A stretch of 64,000 nucleotides of DNA, from the NCBI GenBank assembly GCA_021775425.1, contig JAJFHX010000008.1, positions 1 to 64,000 of the forward strand. The letters run 5' to 3'. A program made the translations under genes and the position numbers. Position 1 is the first letter of the stretch; every line of letters starts with the position of its first letter. Below are positions 1 to 9,085 of this stretch, one piece after another. The notes under the pieces were generated by a model. The model saw only the letters and a program-made list of their open reading frames with translations, did not search any database and was not told the DNA's origin. The DNA is from Hyphomicrobiales bacterium (lineage in GTDB: Bacteria > Pseudomonadota > Alphaproteobacteria > Rhizobiales > HXMU1428-3).

Positions 1-1
1 G

Positions 2-445
2 GTGAACCTGAACAATCGGGATACCGGGGCTGCTGTTATGACTGTCAACCCATCAACAGGTGTGCCAGAACCACTGGCGATTGAAGCCAACTGGGATGAC
101 GGGTATTTCCTTTCTGCCGGGTTTGAATATGACTACAGCTCGCAGCTGACTTTGCGCACAGGCATTGCTTATGAATGGTCGCCCATTCAAAATGCGACAC
201 AAAGACTTGTGACTGTGCCGGATGCTGACCGGGTGTGGCTCAGTGTCGGGGCGACCTATAAATATTCTGAGCAGACCTCGTTTGACTTTGCTTACACACA
301 TATTTTTGTGGATGACGGCGACATTGTGCGCCCGTCGGGTTATGTGGGCACGTCTGAGAGCTCAGTTGATATTATCGGCGTTAGCATGAAGACGAAATGG
401 GGGGCAGATGGACCTTTGGGACTTTTGAAGGGTCTTTCTAACTGA
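2..445 (+). CDS. FadL/OmpP1-family outer-membrane transport protein, C-terminal part
   Basis: This is the C-terminal 147 residues of an outer-membrane beta-barrel; the start lies left of the window and the GTG at position 2 is only the first codon in frame. The alternating aromatic/polar strands, with phrases such as LTLRTGIAYEWSP, DRVWLSVGATYKYSEQTSFD and FAYTHIFVDD, are typical of the last strands of FadL/OmpP1/TodX proteins. These import long-chain fatty acids or other hydrophobic compounds. The end (GLLKGLSN) lacks the usual terminal aromatic residue of a barrel. A hairpin terminator follows 30 bp downstream. Family assignment is good; substrate is unknown. Confidence 0.8.
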   Translation: MNLNNRDTGAAVMTVNPSTGVPEPLAIEANWDDGYFLSAGFEYDYSSQLTLRTGIAYEWSPIQNATQRLVTVPDADRVWLSVGATYKYSEQTSFDFAYTHIFVDDGDIVRPSGYVGTSESSVDIIGVSMKTKWGADGPLGLLKGLSN

Positions 446-475
446 TTTCATCTGTTGGGGTTTGCTAACGTTGAG

Positions 476-512
476 AAAAAACCAGTCTGACAATAGTCGG
501 GCTGGTTTTTTT
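476..512 (+). terminator. Rho-independent terminator after the FadL-type gene
   Basis: ACCAG (481-485) pairs with CTGGT (502-506). The stem is extended inward by wobble pairs and GAC/GTC, and a T-run follows at 506-512. An A-run precedes the stem, so it may also serve the converging fructosamine kinase gene. Confidence 0.75.
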
Positions 513-531
513 GTTTTGGGCTATCACAGAG

Positions 532-1416
532 CTATCTGATTTTTAGCTTTTCCAGCGTTTGTATGATTGGGGGGAGGTAGGACTGGCCGAAGAGATTGAG
601 GTGGACCAGCGTTGGGTAGAGGTTGTAGAGGTCTTTTCTGATTTTAAAAAAATCCTGATCAATTGGGGTGACAGATTGATAGCCACTAAAGAAATGTTCT
701 CCCATGGTGTGAAACATGGTTATGAATGCCAGTTCGATTTCCTTGTCGGCATGGTAAATGGCGGGGTCAATGAAGCCTGCAAGCTGGCCGTTATTTGTTA
801 AAAGATTGCCGCTCCAGATATCGCCGTGGATCAGACTTGGGTGATCTGGTTCAGGTAGATATGTATCTAATTTATCTGCAAGTGTTTCTATTTTTCTGAA
901 AACCTCGTTTGGCAGAAGGCTGTTGCTGTGGGCAAGTTTCGCCTGAGCCATAAGGCGGTTATCTCTGAAAAAGGGACGCCATGTTGCGGATGGCTGATTG
1001 TCTTGAGGGAGGGGGCCTATTGGTGTTTCATAATGATAGCCATAGTCTTGTTGTTTTAGTTTATGCAATTCTGCCAGTTGTACGCCGCTTTCAAATTCAT
1101 TTTTTTGTGTCAGGCCAGTTTGTGAGAGACTGGTTTGATCCGTTCCAATCCATTGCATGGCGATGAGGTGTTGATCACTCAATAAAACTTCAGGCACCGG
1201 CCAGCCATGTTGATGCAGATCGTTTAACATTCTGGCTTCGGTGGTGAATGTCTCTGTCTCTTGATCAAGATTGCATTTGATGGCGACGAGCTGGCCATTA
1301 TCCAGCCGGGCTTTATAGCCAGTTACGCCAAAACCAGTTGGTATCGTATTTAAAATTTTGCATTGAATCTGATGATGTTCTACCAGCCAGGTTTCTATTT
1401 CTGAAGTGTTGCTCAT
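532..1416 (-). CDS. Fructosamine kinase family protein
   Basis: The 294-residue protein has the fructosamine/ketosamine-3-kinase fold, an aminoglycoside-phosphotransferase-like kinase. Visible features are an ATP-binding lobe (GFGVTGYKARL, with K47 in VAIKCN), the catalytic loop HGDIWSGN (about 197-204), and the metal-binding D in GFIDPAIY (about 214-221). Length fits the family (about 290). Bacterial members phosphorylate sugar-amine adducts and are thought to repair glycated proteins; the true substrate here is not visible. It is transcribed away from the LpxH-like gene and converges with the FadL-type gene. Confidence 0.88.
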   Translation of the reverse strand: MSNTSEIETWLVEHHQIQCKILNTIPTGFGVTGYKARLDNGQLVAIKCNLDQETETFTTEARMLNDLHQHGWPVPEVLLSDQHLIAMQWIGTDQTSLSQTGLTQKNEFESGVQLAELHKLKQQDYGYHYETPIGPLPQDNQPSATWRPFFRDNRLMAQAKLAHSNSLLPNEVFRKIETLADKLDTYLPEPDHPSLIHGDIWSGNLLTNNGQLAGFIDPAIYHADKEIELAFITMFHTMGEHFFSGYQSVTPIDQDFFKIRKDLYNLYPTLVHLNLFGQSYLPPIIQTLEKLKIR

Positions 1417-1673
1417 TTTTATCTGAGACTTTCTAAGAATTCAGCCATGCGGGGGCTTTTATGTAAAACCGGAATAACCTTGTTTAACTGATTGTATTTG
1501 TTATCAACTTAATTTGACAGCTTGGAATTTAGCTTTCCTTTGAACGGGGTTTAAAAAAAACATAAAAAGGAATTTTTCTTGTCACATTCCATGTTTACTA
1601 CATAATATTGTCATATAACTGCAATCTGAATCTGGGAGATCTTCAGTAATGTCCTTTGGGGGAGTTATGCGCC

Positions 1674-2519
1674 GTGTCTGACCTGGAAAAAAAATATAGA
1701 ACTCTGTTTATATCTGATCTGCATCTGGGGCTCGGGGCTTGTCAGGCGGATCTGTTTCTGGAATTTTTTAAAACGGTAAAAGCTGAGAAGATTTATCTTG
1801 TTGGTGACATAATTGATTTTTGGCGCATTCGCCGAAAACCTCAATGGTATCAGTCTCATAATGACGTTATCCAGAAACTGTTAAGACGGGTTCGTAAGGG
1901 GACGGAGATGATTTATGTCCCCGGAAACCATGATGAAATTTTGCGGGCTTATTGCAAAATGGATATTGGTGGTATCAAGATTTTACGGAACGATATTCAC
2001 GAAACGGCTGATGGTCGCAAGTTTCTTATCATTCACGGTGATGAGTTTGACATTGTGGTGAAGCATGCGAGATGGCTCGCTTTGCTTGGTGACTGGTCGT
2101 ATAATGTGGCGCTCTGGCTGAATACTCATTTCAACTGGATCAGGCGGCAGGCTGGTCTGGAATACTGGTCACTTTCTGCTTATCTGAAGCAGCGGGTGAA
2201 ACAGGCGGTTAATTTTATTGGTGAGTTTGAGAATGCGCTTTCGCTTGAGGCGGAACAGAGAAAAGTTGACGGGGTGATATGCGGACATATTCACCAGGTG
2301 GCGATGAAAAAAATTGATGATGTTCTTTATCTGAACACAGGTGACTGGGTGGAAAGCTGCACAGCTCTTGGTGAAACATTTGACGGAAAATTTGAGATTA
2401 TTCGCTGGGTGAACGGGCAGTCTATTATTGAGCGTGAGCTTGATATGCAGGTATTGCCTGATGAGACGCCGGTTGAAAGTGTTGCAGCTAAGAAACCGGC
2501 GATAGAAGATGCCGCTTAG
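1674..2519 (+). CDS. LpxH-like metallophosphoesterase (UDP-2,3-diacylglucosamine diphosphatase family)
   Basis: This is a calcineurin-like phosphoesterase of about 281 residues. The five metal-binding blocks are present in order: SDLHLG (D15, H17), GDIIDFW (about 44-50), GNHDE (about 84-88), IIHGDEFD and CGHIHQ. The family includes LpxH/LpxH2-type enzymes that remove UMP from UDP-diacylglucosamine in lipid A synthesis, but many alphaproteobacterial paralogues paired with a glycosyltransferase are uncharacterised. I chose the GTG at 1674 because GGGGGAG sits nine bases upstream. A TTG at 1656 would add six residues but would begin inside that ribosome-binding site. The stop is followed directly by the next gene's ATG, so the two are co-translated. 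Confidence 0.85.
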   Translation: MSDLEKKYRTLFISDLHLGLGACQADLFLEFFKTVKAEKIYLVGDIIDFWRIRRKPQWYQSHNDVIQKLLRRVRKGTEMIYVPGNHDEILRAYCKMDIGGIKILRNDIHETADGRKFLIIHGDEFDIVVKHARWLALLGDWSYNVALWLNTHFNWIRRQAGLEYWSLSAYLKQRVKQAVNFIGEFENALSLEAEQRKVDGVICGHIHQVAMKKIDDVLYLNTGDWVESCTALGETFDGKFEIIRWVNGQSIIERELDMQVLPDETPVESVAAKKPAIEDAA

Positions 2520-3560
2520 ATGAGGATTTTGATTGCTACAGATGCGTGGGAACCGCAGGTTAATGGTGTGGTTCGGACGTATCAGCGATTAAATGAAGAA
2601 CTTGTCAAAATGGGTCATGAGGTTTTATTCGTGACCCCTTCACAATTTTACACTCTGCCTTGCCCGACTTATCCGGAAATCAGGCTTTCTCTGCTTACCT
2701 CAAGGCATATTCAAAAATACATTAAATCGTTTGACCCTCATGCCATCCACATTGCGACAGAGGGCCCGATCGGATGGGCGACGCGTAAGGCTTGTATGAA
2801 GAGAGGGTTGGATTTTACGACTTCATATCATACACGTTTTCCTGAATATGTGGCCGAACGGGTGCCGGTCCCGGCTTCGTTTATTTATAAACTTGTGCGC
2901 ACCTTCCACAATCGCGGTGTTGGGACGATGGTTGCAACAAAAAGCCTTGCTGCTGAGCTTGAAGGAAAAGGATTTAAAAAGATCCTGCCCTGGACGCGGG
3001 GAGTGAACCTTGAATTTTTCAGGCCATTGGATTGCCGTTTGTTTGGGGCAGGTAAAGTGGCGCTTTATGTTGGCAGGGTTGCACCTGAGAAAAACCTTGA
3101 GGCTTTTCTTGACCTTCAATCAGAGGGTGATGAAAGTTTGCAAAAGGTGATTGTGGGGGATGGGCCCAGTCTGGCTTCATTAAAGCAGCGATACCCGGAT
3201 GTGATATTTACCGGGGCGAAGCAGGGTGAAGAACTGGCGCAGTGTTATAGCTCGGCTGATGTGTTTGTGTTTCCGTCTTTAACGGATACGTTTGGCATTG
3301 TGTTGCTTGAGGCAATGGCTAGTGGTGTGCCTGTTGCGGCGTATCCTGTGACGGGGCCGATTGATGTTGTGGAACATGGTGTTTCTGGCTGCCTCGATGA
3401 AGATTTGAGCCAGGCCATTGCGGATGCGCTAAAACTTGACCCTCTTGTTTGCCGGGCGAAAGCTCTTGAGTTTAGCTGGCGAAACTGCGCTGAAATTTTT
3501 TTGAAGAACCTGGCTGTTGAAGACGAAGACCGTGTGTCTTTGTTGAAAGAGTGTATCTGA
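2520..3560 (+). CDS. Glycosyltransferase family 4 protein
   Basis: This 346-residue GT-B glycosyltransferase begins with the MRILIATDAWEPQVNGVVRT signature of alpha-mannosyltransferase/GT4 enzymes. An N-terminal acceptor domain is followed by the nucleotide-sugar domain, with KVALYVGRVAPEKNLEAF, then the EX7E region (SLTDTFGIVLLEAMASGVPV). The ATG abuts the stop of the metallophosphoesterase gene. This two-gene unit suggests joint action on a membrane glycolipid, but donor and acceptor cannot be read from sequence. The C terminus is slightly short for the family but no domain is missing. Confidence 0.85.
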   Translation: MRILIATDAWEPQVNGVVRTYQRLNEELVKMGHEVLFVTPSQFYTLPCPTYPEIRLSLLTSRHIQKYIKSFDPHAIHIATEGPIGWATRKACMKRGLDFTTSYHTRFPEYVAERVPVPASFIYKLVRTFHNRGVGTMVATKSLAAELEGKGFKKILPWTRGVNLEFFRPLDCRLFGAGKVALYVGRVAPEKNLEAFLDLQSEGDESLQKVIVGDGPSLASLKQRYPDVIFTGAKQGEELAQCYSSADVFVFPSLTDTFGIVLLEAMASGVPVAAYPVTGPIDVVEHGVSGCLDEDLSQAIADALKLDPLVCRAKALEFSWRNCAEIFLKNLAVEDEDRVSLLKECI

Positions 3561-3579
3561 GATTTGTGATGCTGCTGGA

Positions 3580-5199
3580 TTAGCTGAGCAAAACTTCTTC
3601 TTCAATGTCAGTCATATTCTCCAGGTCAACATCCTGTTTTTGCTGTAATTGTTCAGCTGTGATGATGTTTGGATCTTCAGATGTCTGTTCTTCGACTGAG
3701 GTCATGTTTTCTTGCGGCGCCAGGATTTCTGAGGACGCGTCCTCTAAAGAGACATCTTCTGAAGACATGAAAGTATCGGCAAATTCATCAATATTTTCAG
3801 AATTGTCCATGGCTTCTGTGAGGGCGGCAATCTTTTGTTCGATGTCTCTGTTTTCTAAATCTGTGTTTTCTAAATCTGCGCTGTCTAATGACTGAGGTTC
3901 CGGGGTTGCTTGAAAATCGGTCGGAGGCAGGTCTGTATGTATATCAGCCGCCATCATATCTGTTGATGGCTGTTCGAATGATGGTTCTTCATCAAGTGGG
4001 TTCATGGGCTCAATGGAAGATGCTTTCAGGCTTTCTTCTATTTGTGGATCCATTGGATTGCTGATTTCGTCAACTTCATCCATAGGATTAATGGCAGCGA
4101 TTGCATAGCTTTGTGAATCGCTCTCAATGAGTTTATCCATTTCATTAATTTCTAAATTCTCATCAGAAGGAGACGATGCTTCCGCATCTGTAAACTCGAA
4201 ATCCAGATCATCTGAAATGTCGACATTTAGTGACTGCTCGATATCCGGATTTAACGAGGTGTCCATTGCAGCATCGGCTGAGAATTCTTCGGCTATTGCG
4301 CCGGTGGGGGCTTCATCTTCATCAGTACTGATTGTATCAAAGCTGATATCATCAAGATCCGCAGTTTCATCAGTTGTTTTGGCGCTGATCGGAGCATCGA
4401 AATCATCGATTGCATCAAATGACATCATGTCGTCGAGAGATGTATCTTCCTGCTGACCGGCGCTTTCAGTCAGAATATCATCGACAGTGTGTTGTTTGAC
4501 GCCCTTATCATGCAGAGCCGGGCCATTGAGCAGGTGGCTATCCGGGCGCTGTTCACCTTCATCTTTAATTGGTGAATTGCCGTTGTTGACATCTATTTCC
4601 CAGATATCAATCATGGCATTGATGCGGTTTTCAATATAACACAGGGCCTGAACGACTTTTGTTGTACGTTGTCCGGTTATGTCCTGAAACGAACAGGCTG
4701 TGTAAATATCAGTGGTTTTTTCGTCAATGCTGTCGCACGGTGCATTATCTGCGCCAGCTTCGCGCAGGATCCAGGCCGCTTCCTGAATTTCTTCTGCTGC
4801 TTCGAGAATGATGTTGGTGGCATTTTCAGTAGATTCGACAATGGCGCTCAGTTCTTCTGTCGCGTTCATGATCTGGTCTTCTTGCGCATCTTTTGGCTTG
4901 ATGGATTTGATTTCATCGCGGGTTTTGGCGATGGCCTTCGACATCTCAATGATGCTCATGCGGAAGGGGTCGTCCTGATCTGGGGGCGGGGTTTTTTTCG
5001 TGAGGTTCGTCTCAATCCTCTGGATCGCGTTCAGTAATTTTTGAGTATCATCAGGGCGGTTGCGATTGATGTATTCTTCAAGGAACCAGCGGCCACGCGG
5101 ATTTTGCAGTAAAGCACCTTCGATTAGTTTATAATCTTCCTCACTGCTTATTGGCTGTTGATCTGTGGATAGATCAGTGGCTTTGTTATCTTTTGTCAC
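3580..5199 (-). CDS. CheZ-like protein phosphatase with long acidic tail
   Basis: Residues 1-205 contain a predicted long helical hairpin. It ends in FQDITGQRTTKVVQALCYIE (about 171-190), the hallmark of CheZ/CheZ-like CheY-P phosphatases, in which the conserved D and Q of the QDxTGQ motif act on the phospho-aspartate. Residues 206-539 form a highly acidic, low-complexity region rich in D, E, S and T, with repeated NPMDE/NPLDE-like phrases. No chemotaxis or flagellar gene is nearby, so the partner response regulator is encoded elsewhere. The tail is unusual compared with enteric CheZ (about 214 residues). It may be a disordered docking region; that is inference. Confidence 0.75.
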   Translation of the reverse strand: MTKDNKATDLSTDQQPISSEEDYKLIEGALLQNPRGRWFLEEYINRNRPDDTQKLLNAIQRIETNLTKKTPPPDQDDPFRMSIIEMSKAIAKTRDEIKSIKPKDAQEDQIMNATEELSAIVESTENATNIILEAAEEIQEAAWILREAGADNAPCDSIDEKTTDIYTACSFQDITGQRTTKVVQALCYIENRINAMIDIWEIDVNNGNSPIKDEGEQRPDSHLLNGPALHDKGVKQHTVDDILTESAGQQEDTSLDDMMSFDAIDDFDAPISAKTTDETADLDDISFDTISTDEDEAPTGAIAEEFSADAAMDTSLNPDIEQSLNVDISDDLDFEFTDAEASSPSDENLEINEMDKLIESDSQSYAIAAINPMDEVDEISNPMDPQIEESLKASSIEPMNPLDEEPSFEQPSTDMMAADIHTDLPPTDFQATPEPQSLDSADLENTDLENRDIEQKIAALTEAMDNSENIDEFADTFMSSEDVSLEDASSEILAPQENMTSVEEQTSEDPNIITAEQLQQKQDVDLENMTDIEEEVLLS

Positions 5200-5344
5200 T
5201 AGCGCGCGAACCTGTCGTTAAAAAAACTTTTTCTATGTTTGTTCCGATCTTTCATCGTATGTGATTCGGAGGCTTATTTGATGGGCAAAAACTTCAATTT
5301 GCACCTATATGATTTATGGAAAACACTAATAAATAGTTGAATTG

Positions 5345-6562
5345 ATGAAAATAGGCCCTTCCCAAACAATTGATGATGGATTGCAGTTCAAGCTTTCGCT
5401 GTTCTATTTCATGTTATTTTTGAGCATTGGCTGCTACTTACCCTATTTTTCCCTATGGTTAAAAGCGCGCGGACTGGATGGTGATGAAAGCAGTATCATT
5501 CTGGCTGCACCGATGATTATTCGAATCTTCTTTACACCGATTGTTAGCATCTGGGCTGATTTTGAGGGGGATTACCGGAAGATTCTGATCATTCTGACCG
5601 GGGGATCGTTAATTGCAATTGTGGGGCTTGGATTTGTTGACGGGTTCTGGCCAATTTTAATTGTTGCGTCTCTCAATGCGATATTTGGCAGCTCCATCAT
5701 CCCGCTGACAGAGACGATGGCGATGATCGGGGTCAGGGTCAGTCAGCTGCGTTATGGACGAGCGCGGTCTTTTGGTTCGTTCAGTTTTATTGTCGGGAGT
5801 TTGCTTGCGGGTGTGCTGGTTGATTATGCCGGTTCTGAAATTGTGTTGCCTTTTTTGATGGTCGCCGGTTTGGGGATGGTTTTGGCTGCTATCAACCTGC
5901 CCCGGCCACAGGGCAGAGGGCGGGTTCGGCAGGCTGTGGCTGGTGGTCGCTTTTCATTTAACGGGGTGAGGGCTTTGTTGAAGCACCGGTTATTTTGGGT
6001 GTTTCTGATCGGGGCCGGGCTTGGGCAGGGGTGCCATGCATTTTATTACGGGTTTTCTTCAAGGATCTGGCAGGACTTTGGCTATGCTGGCTGGTTGATT
6101 GGTTCGTTATGGACGCTTGGTGTTATATCTGAGATTTTGCTGTTTTTGTTTCTTGGTGACTGGTTGCGCCGGTTTAACCCTTCATTGCTGATTTTGTGCG
6201 GGGCGATAGCAGCGATCTTCCGCTGGGTGATTATGGGGTTTGATCCGCATTTGGTGTTTGTTATTTTTGCGCAGATTTTACATGCGTTCTCATTCGGGCT
6301 GGCGCATCTGGGGACGATTTATTTTATCAACAAGGCTGTGCCTGAAAGCCTGGCTGCGACAGCGCAGGGCATGGGGGCAACGATGAGCGCTGGCATCTTT
6401 ATGGGCGGGGCTGTGCTGATTTCGGGCCCGCTTTATGATGCTGTTAGTTCGCATGGCTATTTTGTGATGGCGGGGATTGCCGGTGCTGGCCTGCTGATTT
6501 CGCTGCTGTTATATCGGCTTTGGGATGGGGAGCTGATGATGGATGAAGGAAAAGGCAGTTAA
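5345..6562 (+). CDS. MFS transporter, HcaT/phenylpropionate-permease-like (MFS_1_like)
   Basis: A 405-residue integral membrane protein with about 12 hydrophobic segments. The N terminus (FKLSLFYFMLFLSIGCYLPY, then FSLWLKARGLDGDE) and the loop RYGRARSFGSFSFI match the 3-phenylpropionate/NusB-like MFS subgroup. The substrate cannot be deduced. The annotated start is the ATG at 5345; a TTG directly before it would add one Met. The gene ends five bases before the converging dipeptide epimerase gene. Confidence 0.82.
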   Translation: MKIGPSQTIDDGLQFKLSLFYFMLFLSIGCYLPYFSLWLKARGLDGDESSIILAAPMIIRIFFTPIVSIWADFEGDYRKILIILTGGSLIAIVGLGFVDGFWPILIVASLNAIFGSSIIPLTETMAMIGVRVSQLRYGRARSFGSFSFIVGSLLAGVLVDYAGSEIVLPFLMVAGLGMVLAAINLPRPQGRGRVRQAVAGGRFSFNGVRALLKHRLFWVFLIGAGLGQGCHAFYYGFSSRIWQDFGYAGWLIGSLWTLGVISEILLFLFLGDWLRRFNPSLLILCGAIAAIFRWVIMGFDPHLVFVIFAQILHAFSFGLAHLGTIYFINKAVPESLAATAQGMGATMSAGIFMGGAVLISGPLYDAVSSHGYFVMAGIAGAGLLISLLLYRLWDGELMMDEGKGS

Positions 6563-6567
6563 TGAGG

Positions 6568-7560
6568 TTAACCCCAGAGTTCACGTGATGGTGGGGTGAG
6601 GACACCGTTATGCTCCAGTAGGCCGTGATCGCGGTCTTTCAGAAGCAGCAAGGGGCCGTCAAGGTCAACCCAGTCGGCATCTTTTGTGAGGACGAAGGCG
6701 GGGGCCATCGCCAGAGATGTGCCGACCATGCAACCGATCATGACTTTCATATCTGCATTTCTGGCGGCCATTAAAGTGGCCAGCCCGTGGGTGAGGCCAC
6801 CGGTTTTATCGGTTTTGATATTAATGGCCTGGTATTTTTCACGGATCGCCTCGATATTATCAATCGTGTGGAAGCTTTCATCAGCGCATAGGGGGACAGG
6901 GGGCGTGAAGTTGCTGAGGATATGGTCTCTGTTTGCGGGTAAGGGTTGTTCGACCAGTTCGATGTTGCAATCATATGCTGTATCAAGAAGGGGAAACAGG
7001 ATGTCTTCGCTCCAGGCTTCGTTGGCATCAACCACAAGGCGGTGCAGCGGCAAGGCCCGGCGGATGGAGAGCATGGCTTCTGTGTCGTTACTGAGGCCGC
7101 CACCGAGTTTAACTTTTAACAAAGGGTGGTACTGGGCGCGAAGGGCGGCTTCGGTCATTTTTTCAGGTGTGTTCAGGGAAATTGTAAAACAGGATAAAAC
7201 AGGTTTCAGCTCTCCCAGATTGGCTAACACAGATGGTGGTTGATTGTGTAATTTGGCTTCAATATCCCAGAGGGCGGCGTCAATAGCATTGCGGGCTGCG
7301 CCGGGGCTCAGAATTTTGGGGAGCTGGTGGCGGGTGATGCCCTGTTCTATCAGCGGGGTGACTTCTTTAATCTGTTTGATGACGGATTTAGGTGTTTCAC
7401 CATAGCGGGCATAAGGAACGGCTTCGCCGTGACCGTGGAGACCATCCTGACGGATTTCGACATAAACCACATCAGCATGGCGTTTGCTGCCTCTGGAGAT
7501 GCGAAAACTCCCATTAATTGGCCATTTTTGACGGGTAACCGTAAGCTTACAAGGTGGCAT
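6568..7560 (-). CDS. Dipeptide epimerase (L-Ala-D/L-Glu epimerase type, enolase superfamily)
   Basis: A 330-residue enolase-superfamily enzyme. The catalytic KxK motif is at K149/K151 (LLKVKLGG). Metal ligands are D178 (VVDANEAW), E204 (ELVEQPLP) and D227 (CADESFH), and the opposite-face lysine lies in NIKTDKTGG (K249/K252). This matches the muconate-lactonizing subgroup enzymes that epimerise L-Ala-D-Glu during murein peptide recycling. The exact dipeptide preference is an inference. It is converging with the MFS gene and has no close operon partner on its own strand. Confidence 0.85.
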   Translation of the reverse strand: MPPCKLTVTRQKWPINGSFRISRGSKRHADVVYVEIRQDGLHGHGEAVPYARYGETPKSVIKQIKEVTPLIEQGITRHQLPKILSPGAARNAIDAALWDIEAKLHNQPPSVLANLGELKPVLSCFTISLNTPEKMTEAALRAQYHPLLKVKLGGGLSNDTEAMLSIRRALPLHRLVVDANEAWSEDILFPLLDTAYDCNIELVEQPLPANRDHILSNFTPPVPLCADESFHTIDNIEAIREKYQAINIKTDKTGGLTHGLATLMAARNADMKVMIGCMVGTSLAMAPAFVLTKDADWVDLDGPLLLLKDRDHGLLEHNGVLTPPSRELWG

Positions 7561-7889
7561 TTTTATTGTTCTTATTTAAAGGGTTGATTGATGAGCCATT
7601 AGATCAAATTGTTTAGAGCAAGTTGTTTGCTGTCACAAGCTGAGAGTGGAAGAAAGCCTGAAATTGTGATGGTTCTACGGCCAGATCAGACGCATGTTTT
7701 TTATAAGTTCTGATAAGACTTTAAAATTGCTTCGTGTGTTTTTTTTGACACTTTAATCCGGCATCTCTTTTAAGTGGTGCCATTTGCAAATGCTGATTAA
7801 TTTTATTGTTTGGCATAGAAATGCTCAGATTTAACGGTTAGTGTGTTTTGGCATTTCGATTTCACCAGGATGCGCACAGGATTGATTTT
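7561..7889. other. Intergenic region upstream of the mla operon
   Basis: About 330 bp between the divergent dipeptide epimerase and mlaE genes. It should carry promoters for both. It is AT-rich with several T-runs, but I see no convincing -35/-10 pair, operator or RNA structure. A TTG at 7848 could extend mlaE by 14 residues, but AGG at 7878-7880 favours the ATG at 7890. Confidence 0.5.
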
Positions 7890-9083
7890 ATGTCGCTTGC
7901 AGAAAACGGTTCCTTTTCAATGTTCGGGAAAAGACAGGCAGAGGTTACAAAGCCGGCTCTTGACTGGAGTAAGGCTGAGCATGGTTTTTTGCTGAAGATA
8001 TTTGGTGACTGGCAGGTTCGCCATGTGCGCCGGATCGCGAAAGAAATCAAAAAGCTCAGATGTGGCACGGGTAAGGCTGGCAATAACCAGCTTTTGATTG
8101 ATATGTCCGGCATCAACAGCCTTGATACCGCCGGGGCGATGCTTATTCTCGATATGAAAGAATATCTGACAGCCAAAGGTTTTGTGGCTGATGTGATTAA
8201 TGCGCGAGAAGCGGACAAGATTTTGTTTGAGCTGATCTCGCGTCACCCTCGTGAAAAAATCAGCACAGAGAAAAAGCAAAGCATGTTGCTTAATCTGGTG
8301 CGAGACCTTGGGGAGACGGTTGTTTCTGTTGGCCGGGATATCATCCAGATTACGGCGATGATTGGTGAGGTCACAACCTGTATTTTAGGGCTGATCATCC
8401 GGCCGTGGCGGTTTCGTTTCACGTCGCTGGTGCATCATATGGAACATGCTGGCCTGAAAGCGGTTTCGATTATCTCGCTTATCTGTTTTTTAATCGGGGC
8501 TGTGATCATGCAGCAATCGATTGAGCAATTGCGGGCCTATTCGGCTGAATATTTTTCTATTGATATGCTGGGTGTGTTGGCGCTGCGGGAAGTTGGCGTT
8601 TTGCTGACCTCGATTATGATTGCGGGTCGCTCTGGCGCGGCGTTTACGGCTGAGATCGGCTCTATGAAAATGCGCGAGGAAGTTGATGCGATGCGCGCGC
8701 TTGGCATCAGCCCTGTTGAAACGCTGATTGTACCAAGGATCCTTGCGTTGGTGATTGCGCTGCCTTTACTGACATTTATTGGCAATATGATGTGTCTGGC
8801 CGGTGGGGCGATGATTGCTTATCAGATGATGAATATTGATTTGCAGTCTTTTGTTGAACGTTTGAATGACGGTGTTGATATTCGCCATTTTTATGTGGGC
8901 ATGATCAAGACGCCATTTGTGGCGGTGATTATTGGCATTGTCGGCACGCTTGAGGGCATGAGAGTAAGGGGCAGTGCTGAATCGCTCGGCGTGCATGTTC
9001 GGGCGTCGGTTGTGAAGGCGATTTTTCTGGTGATTATTCTTGATGCCATGTTTGCTATGGCGCTTACTTCGATGGGAATTTGA
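7890..9083 (+). CDS. mlaE: Mla-type lipid ABC transporter permease with N-terminal STAS domain
   Basis: About 397 residues. The first about 125 form a STAS/MlaB-like domain (LLIDMSGINSLDTAGAMLIL, DMKEYLTAKGF). The rest is the MlaE permease with five or so membrane segments and the conserved cytoplasmic helix GRSGAAFTAEIGSMKMREEV followed by DAMRALGISPVETL. MlaE with MlaF, MlaD and MlaB moves phospholipids between inner and outer membranes in Gram-negative bacteria. Here MlaB is fused to the permease, as is usual in Alphaproteobacteria. It is the first gene of a four-gene operon; the stop overlaps the region of the next gene's possible TTG start. Confidence 0.92.
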   Translation: MSLAENGSFSMFGKRQAEVTKPALDWSKAEHGFLLKIFGDWQVRHVRRIAKEIKKLRCGTGKAGNNQLLIDMSGINSLDTAGAMLILDMKEYLTAKGFVADVINAREADKILFELISRHPREKISTEKKQSMLLNLVRDLGETVVSVGRDIIQITAMIGEVTTCILGLIIRPWRFRFTSLVHHMEHAGLKAVSIISLICFLIGAVIMQQSIEQLRAYSAEYFSIDMLGVLALREVGVLLTSIMIAGRSGAAFTAEIGSMKMREEVDAMRALGISPVETLIVPRILALVIALPLLTFIGNMMCLAGGAMIAYQMMNIDLQSFVERLNDGVDIRHFYVGMIKTPFVAVIIGIVGTLEGMRVRGSAESLGVHVRASVVKAIFLVIILDAMFAMALTSMGI

Positions 9084-9085
9084 AT

